DNA of 64,000 nt from Prosthecobacter sp. GTDB taxonomy: Bacteria; Verrucomicrobiota; Verrucomicrobiia; Verrucomicrobiales; Verrucomicrobiaceae. The position numbers and the translations under genes are program-made. The DNA lies in NCBI RefSeq assembly GCF_014879935.1, contig NZ_JACSRD010000154.1, positions 27,699-91,698 on the forward strand. The letters run 5' to 3'. The notes beneath the pieces are model-generated. The model saw only the letters and a program-made list of their open reading frames with translations, did no database searches and was not told the origin of the DNA. Below, piece after piece: positions 1 through 12,000 of the stretch (within the stretch, counting starts at the first letter, position 1; each line of letters starts with the position of its first letter).

Positions 1-3000
1 TGGAGGTGCTGCTTCCCAGCGTCAGCGCTCCGGAAAGTGTGACGGCGGCAGCGTTGCTGTTCCACAGGGCGCCATTGAAGTTCGTGGCCAACGCGGCATG
101 TCCCGCGCCGTTGAGCGTCAGCGCCTTGCTGATCGAGAATCCGTTCACGTCCAGCATGCCGGAGGAAGCAGCGGCGAGGTTGGTGATGGCGCCGCCTGCC
201 GTGGCGTTCTGGGAGATGGTGATCTGCGACGCACTGTCCACGCTGACGATGTAAGCACCTGCGGGAATGTTCGTGCCGGTGACCGCCATGCCCTGCTGGA
301 GGGTGGTAGTGGAGGTGATGCCGGTGATCACCGCCGAACCAGCGACTGTGGTGCCATTCTGGGCGGCCACCGCGGCATTGCTGACAGTGACGACACCTGA
401 AGGCAGCGCACCCTCGTGATTCAGCATCACGGTGCCGCCCTGGATGGCCAGATCACCCGTGAAGGTGCCCGCTGTGGCATTGTCAGCGCCAAGGATGAGG
501 GTTCCCTGGCCGGTCTTGATCAGAGCACCGCTCGCACCGACGCCTGTGATCAGGCCCGTGCCGCTCTGGGTGATGGCACCGATGAGATTAAGCGTGCCGG
601 CGCCGGAAGTCGCCATGTTCGTGGTGGCGAGGATGACTCCCGTGCCAATCGTGGTGGGAGCGGCCGAGCCGAACCAGCCGGTGCCAAAGCTGCCGTTGCT
701 GCCGTTGACGATGTTGAGCACGGAGCTGTTGCCCAGCGTGAAGGTCTTGGAAGGATCGATGACCGCACCGAACTGCGTGCCAAAGGTGTCGATCGTCGCC
801 GTCGTGCTGGCCGCGAGCGAGTAATCGTTGTTGATGATGGCCGCGCCGTTGAAGCCGTTCGATGCCGTCGGAGCCGCCGTGGTGTAATACAGCTTCGCCG
901 ATGAAACCGTCTGCACGGCGTTGCTGGTGTCGGGACCGGAGTAAAGCAGGCGGAAACCACCGCCGGACGCCGCATTGGCAGCCTTGTACACGATGGAGTG
1001 GTAGCCAGCGGACAGGGTCGTGGTGACGGCCGTCGCATCGGTGAAGCCGTGGCCGAAGGTGTCACTGGAGATGGCATTGCCGTCGATGTAGAGCGTCATG
1101 CCATCGTCCGAGCCGGAGCGGAAGGTGTACTGCCCGGCCGTGGTGACTTCCAGGAAGCCGGAGTAGGCGGCGGTGCCGTTGACGAAGGTGCCCGACGTGC
1201 TCACAGGACGGTTGGACATGCCGCCATCGGCGATCAGATTCGCGACAAAGCCGGAAGCGGAGAAGCCGATGCCTGCGGACTGTGTGGAGACAACTGCCGC
1301 CGGAGCGGTTCCCAGCACGGAGAAGGAGCCGTTCAATCCACCGCTGGAGTAGCCAAAGCTGAGCATGTTGGCCTCGGTCAGCACCGCCGTCTGCACACCC
1401 AGCGGATAGCTGCCGTTCAGGACGATTGGATTCGTGGCGAGAGGGGTCGTCGTCCCGATGGACACGAGGTCAGGGAACACCAGGCTGCCCTGGCCGACAT
1501 TGATGGGCTTGTCACCCGAGTAATTGAACACCACTGCCGTCGAACCGGCAGCCACGTTGATCTGCGGCACGGCACCGCCGGCAGCGTCACCACTGACGTT
1601 CAGGAGGCGCAGGACGTAGCCGTTGGCGCTGCTGACGTTGAGGATCTGGCCGCCATTGATCGTGATGTCCGCCACTTCGACGGTGTTGAAGGAGTTCGCG
1701 CCGTTGTTGCCGACAAAGAGGTTCGCTGTGGCCAGCGATCCGTTGATCACGATGTTGTTGGCGTATTGAATCAGGCCGTTGCTGCCCGTGCCGCTGTTGG
1801 TCAGGGCCAGAAGGCCGCCGTCATTGATCGTGGCCACCGTTCCGGTGAAAACAGGAGCCGTGCTGCTGCCGTTGAGGCCGGCGAGAGCCAGCGTTCCCGC
1901 ATTGACGATGACACCGCCGGTGAAGGTGTTGTTGTTGCCCAGGATCAGGGTGCCCAGACCTTCCTTGGTGATGCTGTAGCCGTTGCCAGCGTCATGCAGG
2001 AGCATGTTGAGGGACAGCGTGGCTTGCGGTGCCTCCACGTTCACAGTGGTATTGCCGGTCAGCACGGAGGTGACGTTGTTGCCGTTCAGAGCCAGGCTGT
2101 TCAGGCCCTTGTAGGTGATGGTGGAGCCTGCGAGCGTGACTTCATTCTGCAGCGTGAAGGCACCCGTGGAGGCCAGATACGTGCCTGCGGCACCGATGGT
2201 CAGCGCACCCGTTCCCACAGGGCCGTTCGTCAGCCCGGTGACCAGGCCGGTGACGGCGTCCCGCGTGCCGGTGCTGCTCGCACCGATCGCGAGCCCGCCA
2301 GCCTGCACATTGACGCCACCGCCAAACAGGCTGGCGCCGGAGAGCTGCAGCAGGCCGTTGCCAGCCTTGATCAGGCCGGTGGTGCCCACGTCAACCGAGC
2401 TGCTGATCGGTGCGCTGATGTTCAGCGTGGGGGTGACATTGGCCACGGTGGTGTTTCCGTTCACCGTGACAGGATTGATCGTGAGAGTGCGGGTCGTGCC
2501 ATTCAGATCCACAGCCACGCCACCCGTGCCTGCGCCTGAGATGGTGGAAACAGTACCCACGTTGCTGGAACTAGCGGTGATGTTGCCATTCAGGGTAAGG
2601 ATGCCGGTGCCCGTGGTGATCTGCGGGGCAGTGCTGCCGCCGTTGTTGTCGAAGAGCAGTCCAGAAACCGTCTGGCTGAAGTTGTTCAAGCTCAGAGTGG
2701 CATACTGGCCGCGGAGCACTGGCGTGATGCCAAAGTGAATCTGGTTGCTGGCTTGCAGGCGGACGGTGCCGCCGTTGATGATGAGAGAGTCAGCGACATT
2801 GGCCGCGAGCGGGATGGCAGAGTTCCCGGTGCTGCCGTCCGCACCGACGACCGCGAGATCCACGAAACCGTTGCTGGCTCCATTCGTGGAGTTCACGACA
2901 GTGCCTCCCGTGTAGCTGTTCTGTCCATTGGTGATGCGGATAGTGCCCGTGTTGTAGCCTGTGAGAAGCACGCGCAACGCGTCAGCCCCATTGTCCACGA

Positions 3001-6000
3001 TGCGCGAATTGAAAGTGAGAGGGTTTGCCGTGGCTGCCGTGACCACGACGTGAAGATCATCCGCGACACTGTCCGACGTCCCGCCCGCAGTGAGCCTGCC
3101 GTTGTCCACCGAGGCACCGAAATCCACGTTGAAGTTGCCCGTCTTGATGATCTGACCAGCGGTGAGATTCATCGTGTCGGTATTGGCGGCGAAAGTCAGG
3201 GTCTGCGTCACGCCGGAGTTCAACACCAGGGCGTTGAGGTTCAGTCCTCCAGCAGGCAGCGCCGGGATGGCCGTTCCCACCTTGTAGTTGCCCGTGGGAT
3301 TGCTCGCGGTCGGGAGCACGGTGCCGTCATAGCCCTGATAGCCAGGCTGGTTGAGCGGGGCAAGGCCTCCTGCGGCATTGCCGGAAGTGGGAGCCACATA
3401 GCTCACCAGATCCGCGCCGCCATTGTTGATCCACGGAATGATCCCGTTGATCATCAAGCTGGTCCCATTGGCGATGATCAAGCGGCTGGCGCTGCCCATC
3501 TGTCCGGTGGGATTGTTGATCAAAAGCATGCCGCCATCGGAGGTGTGCGTGAGATTGCCAATCGTCAGCACCGTGGATCGAATCGAGCCATTCGCGCCAT
3601 TGGTCACCTGGATGTTGCCGCCACCGGCACCGATCGTGACATCGCCCAGGGTCTCGGTCACATTTGCCATGTCGCGTCCGTTCAGGATGAGCACGCCATA
3701 GGATTGCAGGGTGATGTCGGCCGCGTCATTCACCCGGTCGGACATTTCCATCGTGCCGGAGTTGGTGATGGTCAGCCCGCCGCCACTGAGGATGATTTCA
3801 TCAGTGCCGGAAATCTTCCCCTCATCGGTCAATGTGAGGGTCGCCCCGTTGATGAGTGTGGTGCCGGTGTAGGTGTTGTCACTGCGCCAGGTCGTGCTGC
3901 TGCCACCGGATTTGTTGAAATACAAGCTACCCTGGATGCTGCCGCCCCAGTCGCCTGTCGCATTGTGGGAGGCGATGAAAAGGTTGCTGCCGGTGACGAT
4001 CCCGCCAGCTCCGGCGAATGCGGTGGCGTTCGGAGAACGCAGTTCGCCGGTCATCTGGGCATTGGCGCCGAGATTGAGCGTCGCTCCCGGTCCAACGGCC
4101 AGCAACTGGCCGTTCGTGCCGCCCTGCACACCCTGCCAGAGGGTGTTTTCCCCGCCCGCCAGCGTCACGGTGCCGCCCAGAATGGTGAAATAGTTCGCGC
4201 CCGTGGTGAAGAACTGTTTTGTGTTAAAAGTCAGATTACCGCCGAGGCCCTTCGTGACGTTGCTGGAGTTCCACATCGCAGCGTTCACAGTCAGATCAGC
4301 GCCGGTGTCCACCAGCAGGCCGCCTTCCACCGAGGTGTAGGTGATGGCCGTGGCGGCTGTCGGCACCGTGATCGATCCAAGGAAGATGGCCGGAGCGGAG
4401 TTGGTGGCGACAAGGGCCGCGCTCCCGATGGTCTGGCCTGTGCCGGTGGCGAGGATGTTTCCAGAGGTGAGGGCAAGCTGGGTGCCGCCGGACGTGGCGA
4501 AGACGACATCGGTGCCGTTGCCGGTGATCTTGAGGGCGTTGATGTTGCGCAGGTTGAGACCCGGATTGCTCAGGGCGCTGGTGTCGCCAGAGACGAGGTA
4601 AGTCGGAAGGGCGCTGTAAACGCCGGAGACGTTGGAGGCATTGAGGCCGTAGGCGGTGCCGCCATTGACGTTGGTGAATGTCAGATCCGTGCCCGCACCA
4701 GTGCCATCGGAGGCCGTGTAACCGGAGAAGGCCGTGATCGCCGGTGTGGAGCCGCCATAGGTGGCGAAGTTCGTGCCGCTGGCATCCTTGACCACAGCGC
4801 GCTGGATGATGCCGGTGGTGGCCGGGGTCAGCGTCGGCGCGGTGGTGAACACGATGCGGTTCGTGGAGGAGTTCAGCGTCTGATCGCTGGCGAAGGTGAG
4901 CACGGAGCCGCCGTTGACCACGTTGGAGGCCAGACTCGCAAACGTCAGTGTCGCGTTGGCCGTGCCTGTATTGTTCAGCGTGATGGTGTTCGCGCCCCAG
5001 GTGGACGTAAGAGCGCCAAACGCCTGCGTGGAGCCCGAGGTTTCGTTGGCCGTGAACGTGAACCGGCCTGTGGCGAGGTTCATGGTTCTTCCCGTGCCGC
5101 CAAAGCGGGCCAGCGACGTACCCGTGTCATCGACATTCAGCAGGCCGTTGTTCTGCACGGTGATGTTTCCGCCGGTGGCCGTGAACTGGCCGGCTCCGCT
5201 GACATTGAAGCTGCCCTGTGTCACGGCGATTGCCAGACCCGTGGTCTGCGCGGTGGTCCAGTTCAGCGAACCGGTTCCGATCTTGGAGATCGTCACGCCC
5301 GCCGTGCCGATGCTGCCATTGATATTGATGACACCTGTGCCCACGGCGTTGAAGGTCGGGCTGTTCGAGAGACCGAGACCGCCGATGTTCAAGGTGGCGC
5401 CATTGGCGGCGCCGAAAGTGACCCCGACGCTGGCCGTGTTGGTGATCGCTCCGCTGATGGTGTTGGACCCGCTGGAGGAGAAGACGCCACCGGTGTTGTT
5501 GATTCCCGTGGGTGCTCCAGCGCTCGTCGCCGCCATGTTGATGGCATTTGTGAGCGTGATCCCGCCTTCCAGCCAGAGTGCCGCACCCGCGGCCGCAGCA
5601 CCTGGATTCAAGATGATCTGGCCGGAGCCGAGGTCATTCGCATTATCAACAACGATCAAGCCACCTGCGATGGTCGTCGTGCCCGTGCGCAGAGTATTGT
5701 CCGCGTCGATGCGCAAGGTGCCGAGGTCGTTCTTCTGCAACGCGTTGCCTGCGCCACCGGCGAAGGCAGTGGTCAGAGTCAAGGTGGCTCCAGGAACCAC
5801 ATCAATGCCCACGGTGGCTGCGTTGAGATTGAAGGTGCGGGCGGTGGAGAAAGTGCTGGTGGCACGGAAGCCCTGGGTGCCGCTGTTGGCGCTGAGACGG
5901 ATCACGTTGCTGGCATCCCCTAGTGCCCCGTCACTGCCGGCGGCGATGATGCCACCGGTCACGTCGATGACGGTGCCGTTGCCACCGAAGCTGTTGGTGG

Positions 6001-9000
6001 CATTTCCCAGCTTCATGGTGCCGTTGCCCGATTTGGTGAGCACCACGGCACCCGCTGTGGTGGATCCCCCAGTGACCTGGCCGCTGATCACCATGGAATC
6101 GACCAGATTGGAGACCCTGGCACCCCCGGCGACATTGAAGACCGGCGCTGATCCGGCAACCACGGGTGTCAAGGCCACCGCACCGGTCACATCCAGGCCA
6201 TATCCGTTGTTGGCGGTCAGAACGACGCCATTGGACACATTGGAAATGCTGGCGGGAGTGATGATCTTGTTCACGGCCTGGTTCCAGAGCGCCGACTGGC
6301 CTGCACGGCCGATGATGAGGCTTGGCGGAGAGGTCAAAGTGAGGGCTCCAATCGAAATCACATCATTCTGCACGTCGCCATCGCCATCATGGAGGATGCC
6401 GAGGGTGCCGCCGTCGTTCAGCGTGATCGGAATGGCCGACATGCCCATGAGATTGACCGTCAGGCTGCCCAGCCCGGTCTTGGTGATGCTGGTGATGGAC
6501 GACGCGTTGGTGAACTGGCCCACAAGCGCGGCGGTCAGGTTCGGATTGTCCACCGTGATGCTCAGCGCACCTGTCGGAGTGGTGATGGTGCCATTGAGAG
6601 TGGCAGTCACGTTTGTGCCGGTCGTTGTGTTCCGGAAAATCGGTGATCCTTGGAAAACCACCGGGTTGAAGATGGTGCGGGAGGTGTTGTCGAGGAACAA
6701 CGCATTGCCTGAAGCAAGGGTGAGCGCTCCTGTGCCGAGCGGGCCGCTGGTCAGGCCATTGGCGGAGACCCCGGTGCCGGCGGTCACGCCCGTTGGCACA
6801 CTGCTGGCACCCAGAACAATGCCGCCGGAGGCACCCGTGGTGGTCACGCCGCCGGTGAAGGTGTTCGCGCCGCTGAGTTGCAGAAGGCCATTGCCGCTCT
6901 TGATGATTCCAGCCCCGGTGCCTGCCAGGACCGCGCTGATGTTCAGGGTCGGCTGGTTGATGGTGTAAACCTGCGTGCCGATCTGGATCGGGGCGATGCT
7001 GAAGGTGTTCGAGCCGGAGGGCAGATTGATCGTGCCGTCCTGGATGATGGCCGTGTTGGCCGCATTGGCGCTCGTGGCGGTGATGGAGCCGCTGGTGAGG
7101 TTCAGCACGCTGGTTCCCGCCGTTCCCAGGTCGAGTGTCGGAGCGCCTTCACCACCGACGTTGTTGATCGTGATGCTGTTCAACGTGTTGGTGTGCGCAC
7201 CATAGGTGAAGGTGACACGGCCGTTGATGGTGAGATCGGTGGTCGCCGCGACAGCCCCGGCGGCAGTCGTGGAGTTTACTGTGACACCGGTGCCAGTAAC
7301 ACCGCCATTGATGGTCAGACCACCTGCTGGAATAACCACATCGCCTGCCGTGGTCGGGCTGATGTTGACGGTGCCCTGATTGATGACCGTGCCCAGCGAA
7401 TAGGCATTGGGAGCTGTCAGGGTGAGGGTGCCCGCACCTGATTTGACAAGCTTGGTGGCACCGGAGATGACCGAGTTGATCGTGGTGGTGCCCTGGTTGT
7501 TGTAAACCACCAGTTCACCGATGCCGCTGGTCAGAATGCCGCGGATGGCCGTGGTGCCGATGTTGGTGGCGTTGTTGACGTTGGCACGCAGGAGACCGCC
7601 CAAGGCCAGATTGAGAGTGTCACCGGCGTCCTGGAAGTTCACATCCACGGTGAAGGCTCCACTGATGCGCAGCAGGTCGGTGGTGGTGATGCCGGAACCC
7701 AGCAGCATGGACGAGGCGGAAATCGCATTGATGTCCGTGATCGCACCACTGGCGAAGACGCCGGTCAGCGGCGCCACGTTGCTGCCATTGATCCCTTGAG
7801 TGGTGTAGGGAGTGAAGCCCGCCATGCCGATGGCGCCCAGGCCATAGGCGCTGTTGTAGGCGGCAAAGTTGTCACCGCTGTGAATCGCCCATGCGCCAAG
7901 GACATCCGTGCTGTTGAGGACCGTCGGAGCAGCCGTGAAGAAGATGCGGGAATTGTTACCCTGCGTGCCCAAACCCGTGCCCCCAGAGGTCAACGTTGAA
8001 CTCGATGTGAAATTGATGGTGGTGCCGTCCGAGTGGGAGAGGCTGGCAAAAGTGGCCTCCGCAGAAACGAAGGCACCCGCCGTTCCCGTGCCGCCGGTGG
8101 CCACGATGACGGTGTTCGCTCCCTGGGCGGAGGTCAACGCCCCGAAAGTCTCCGTGGCATCGGTGTTCACGCGGCCCTGATATTGCAAGATACCGCCACG
8201 GAGGTTGATGCCTGCGGCGTCTCTGAGACGGTTGTTGTTCTGGATCACCAGGCTGGCGCTGTTGTCGAGGATGAGGGTGCCGTAATTGACATCCACGCCG
8301 GTGATATTGAGCAAAGTGCCGTTGTCACGGAGGCTGGTGGTGCCGCCCAGGATCGTGAGAGCGCCGGTGACTGAGCTGGCATCAGACAGCACCAAAGTGC
8401 CGCCGCCGACACGACCCAGGTTCATGGTCCCGGTGATCTGGCCGCCAAAACTGCCACCCCCATTGGTGACAAACAGCGGAGTTCCTGTCGCATTCGTGAG
8501 TGTGCCGGCAGTGCCAGGCAGTGCCGAGCCGAAGCTGCCGAACGCGCCCGCATACTGGATGTTTCCATTGAGGTTCAATGTGGCGCCGACATCGATATTC
8601 ACAGCACCCACGGTGCCGGTGCCTGCCGCAAAGAGGGTGTTCAGACCGCCAACAAGCTTGAGCGTGCCGCCGCTGACAGTGGTGGTCGTGTTATGGAAGG
8701 AGACCGTGTTCAGGTTCATCTGACCGGCGCCGGTCTTGTGAATCGTGTTGGTGAAGGAAGCGTTGACATCCAACGTGGTCGTCGGGTCCACCTGGATGAA
8801 GCCCTGGTTGGTCTGGATGATCTGCGCAGCGGTGATGGTGTTGTCGCCACCGGTGTTGAGGATGTTCGAGGAAGTCAGCGTCAGAGTTCGGCCTGCCGTG
8901 CCAACAGTCAGTCCGTCCCCGTCAATCTTGATCGCGTTCAGCGTGCGGTTGCCAGTGAGGGCGGCGTTGGCGGTCACCTCCAGGGTGTCAGTGCTGAGAG

Positions 9001-12000
9001 CGGCGTCGAGGTTGTTCGAAACATTGTAGCCTGTGAACACCTGGAGACCGTTGCTGTTCGCAGAGACGCCGTCATGGTTGTAACTGACAAAGTCACCCGC
9101 GATCATCACCCGGGGAACGATGCCGCTGGTGGCGGGAGAGATGCCAAGACCGGTGGCAGTGGTGAAGAAGATCTTGTTGTCCACACCCAGGCCGTTAACA
9201 CCAGAGACATCAAGCTGGGCGGTGCTGCCAGTGAAGGTGACGCCCGAGAAGGTGAGGCTGTTGTTGCCGCTGCCGCTCATGTTGAGGCTGCTGGCACCAG
9301 TGACGGTCAGGGCTCCGGCGGTCTCGCTGGTGGTGTTTCCGATGAAGTCCAACGTGCCGCCGGCCATGGCGATGGCACCGGTGTTGAAGAGACGGTCATT
9401 GTTGTTGGTCACAGAGTTGTCGAGGCGCAACGCTCCCTCGGCGTTGGTGGCAAAACTGCCGGCCGTCCAGGCGCCGCTGGCTCCCGAGAGCACGATGGTG
9501 CCGCGGTTGACGGTGAGAGCACCCGTGGCGTCGTTGGCGTTGGTCAGAGTCACAGTGCCTGTGCCGGACATGGCGAGCCCTTGAGCTCCGGTTCCGGTCG
9601 TCACCTTGCCCGTGATATCGGTGTCGCCCGAGCCGGTGAGCGTCAGGGTGGCAGCGGCGCTGTTGGTGACATTGCTGGAGATGGTGAGCCTGGCCCCGCC
9701 GGAGAGATTGTTCATCAACAGGCGGCTGGCGCTCATCGTGGTGGTGGCAGCACCGAATTCGATGCTGTTCGTGCCGCTGATCTCCGGCACGTTGTCTCCG
9801 ATGGTGATCTGGTTGGTGATCTTGCTGGCACCAGTGAGCGCAGTGCTGGCCTGAAGGACGCCGCCATGAAGGGTGAAGTTCGGCGAGCTGAGAGCGTTCA
9901 CCGCGCCGAGGATGACAGTGCCCTGGCCGAGCAGGTTCGCGGTGCCAGTGTAGCTGCTGGCGGCATTGAGGGTGACGCTGCCGCTGTTGGAAAGGCGGAT
10001 GTCGAGCGAGGTCGGAGAGGCCGCCGCGCTGTTCTGGATGGCTCCGCCAAAAATCGTGGCCCCCGTTCCCCGGATGCTCAGAGTGCGTGCGGTGGTGTCA
10101 CTTTGAAGGCTGAGGAAGCCATTGGTGATGTTCAACGTGGCTCCTGCTTCAAGAGTGTTGCTGATCGTCCACGGGTTGCCGGAGACACCACGCAGAGCCT
10201 GGGTGCCCAAGGTGATGCTGTACTGGCCGACGAACTGTGCCTGCGTGTTCGCGGCGATCTGGGTGATGTTGTTGATCGTCAATCCGGCGCTGTTGGTGGC
10301 GAAGATGCCGGCGTTGGAGATGGTCAGGACGCCAGTGGAGATGGCGCTGCCACTGGAACCCGTCGTGGTGCCTGCGATGCCGAGGAAACCGGAGTTGACG
10401 TTGGTGCCGCCGGTGTAGGTGTTCGCGCCGCTGACCACCCAAGTGCCACCATCGGTCTTCTGCAGGGCAAGCAGGCTGGTTCCGTTGTCCGTCAGATTGG
10501 CGGATATCTCGTTCCGGTCAGTGTTCCAGCCGCGCAATTCCAGGAAGTAGGTGAACGCCCCGGTGTTGCTGTTGGTGATGTTGGTCAGCACCAGGGGCCC
10601 GGAGCCGGAAGCGTCAATTCGATGAGTCTGGCTGGCCGAAAGCGTGGTGGCCAGCGAGATCGGACGCGTGGCGGTCTCCCCGGGGCCCGTGTAAACCAAG
10701 GCGTTCAGTGTCGCGTTGGAGTTGAAGATCAGCGTTCCACCGCTGGCCCCGAGGGAACTGGCGGTGGTGCCGGTGGCGTTTCCAATCGAGGAAACGATCA
10801 GGCCGCCAGCGGTGATGGTGGTGTTGCCAACATAGGTGTTCGAATTGCCGAGATAGAGCGCTCCGCCGCCAGTTTTTGAAAGGTTGCCGCCTGTCCCACC
10901 ACCGATGACACCGGAGATGATGGCGAAATCGAGACCGGTGTTGCCATTGTCATCGACCTGGATCGTGCGGGCGGCGGTGCCGAGGTTGATGTTGTTTCTC
11001 AGTTCGACATGCGCAAGGGCTGTGGAGGAATTGAGGATCAGAGTGCTGCCGGTGGTGGGCGCGGTGCCGAGGGTGAAGGTGGCCGTGCTGCCGCCGGACT
11101 GCAGATCCACAATGAGCGGAGCGGTGCTGGCAGCGAAGCCGAAGGTGCCCGTGGCATTGATGGTGCTGGTGCCTGCGGTGGCGGTGAGGGTACGGTTGAA
11201 GGTGCCGCTGGTCTGCACCAAGCCGCCATTCATCGTGATGTGCGAGCCCGTGCTCACGCCGATGCCTTCCACAAACTGGAGCGCACCGCCTGTGATGGAG
11301 GTGGTCCCCGTATAGGTGTTCGGCGTGGAGGAATCGGGATTGAGAATCCAGAGGCCGGTCCCTGCCTTGGTCAGGGAGAGCGCCTCGTTCGCGTTTGGAT
11401 TGTTGATCAGACGGAGACGCATCACGTTGTCGCCGATCGAGCTTCCCTGCAGCGTGATAAGGCGGGTTCCCGAGCCGCTGAAGGCCACGGCGGCTGTGTT
11501 GCTGAAAACGAGGGAGGCATTGTTCGCCGCGCCGGCGGCAGTGACGATCTCATTGCCATAGGTGGGGCTGGAATCGATGGTGCCCGCCCCCGCCAGGGTG
11601 AAGAGGCGGTTGGTGCTGACCGACTTGGCCCCGATCGTGTCGTAAATGGCCGTGGAGGAACCCACGTAGGTCAGTGTGCCGCCATTGAAGATCAGACTGG
11701 CCGCGTTGGTCGCATTGCTGGTGGCGTCACCCTTGCCGATGCCGCTCGCGACACCGATGTCGGCGAGATTGTTCACCTGGAGCACCAGATTGCCTGCTGT
11801 GGTCTTCGCCAACGTGGTGCTGCCCGTGTACGTGTTCAGGCCGCTGAAGGCGAACGTCGTGGTCTGCCCGGCGGTATTGTTCGCGGTGGCCAGGCTCACA
11901 TTGGTGACACCGCCTCCTGAACCATTCTCAATGATGCCGGAGAAGACCCCGGCGACGCCGTTGGTGGTCACGCCGTTGCCAACGCTCAAGGTGGAGACAC

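Noticed and set aside
98..10879. Very long plus-strand open frames (for example 2735-5923, 4896-6968, 8693-10879)
   Set aside because: They are antisense to the giant repeat protein. Their composition is Arg/Gly/Val-rich without domains, as expected for shadows of a Gly/Thr/Asn-rich gene in GC-rich DNA.
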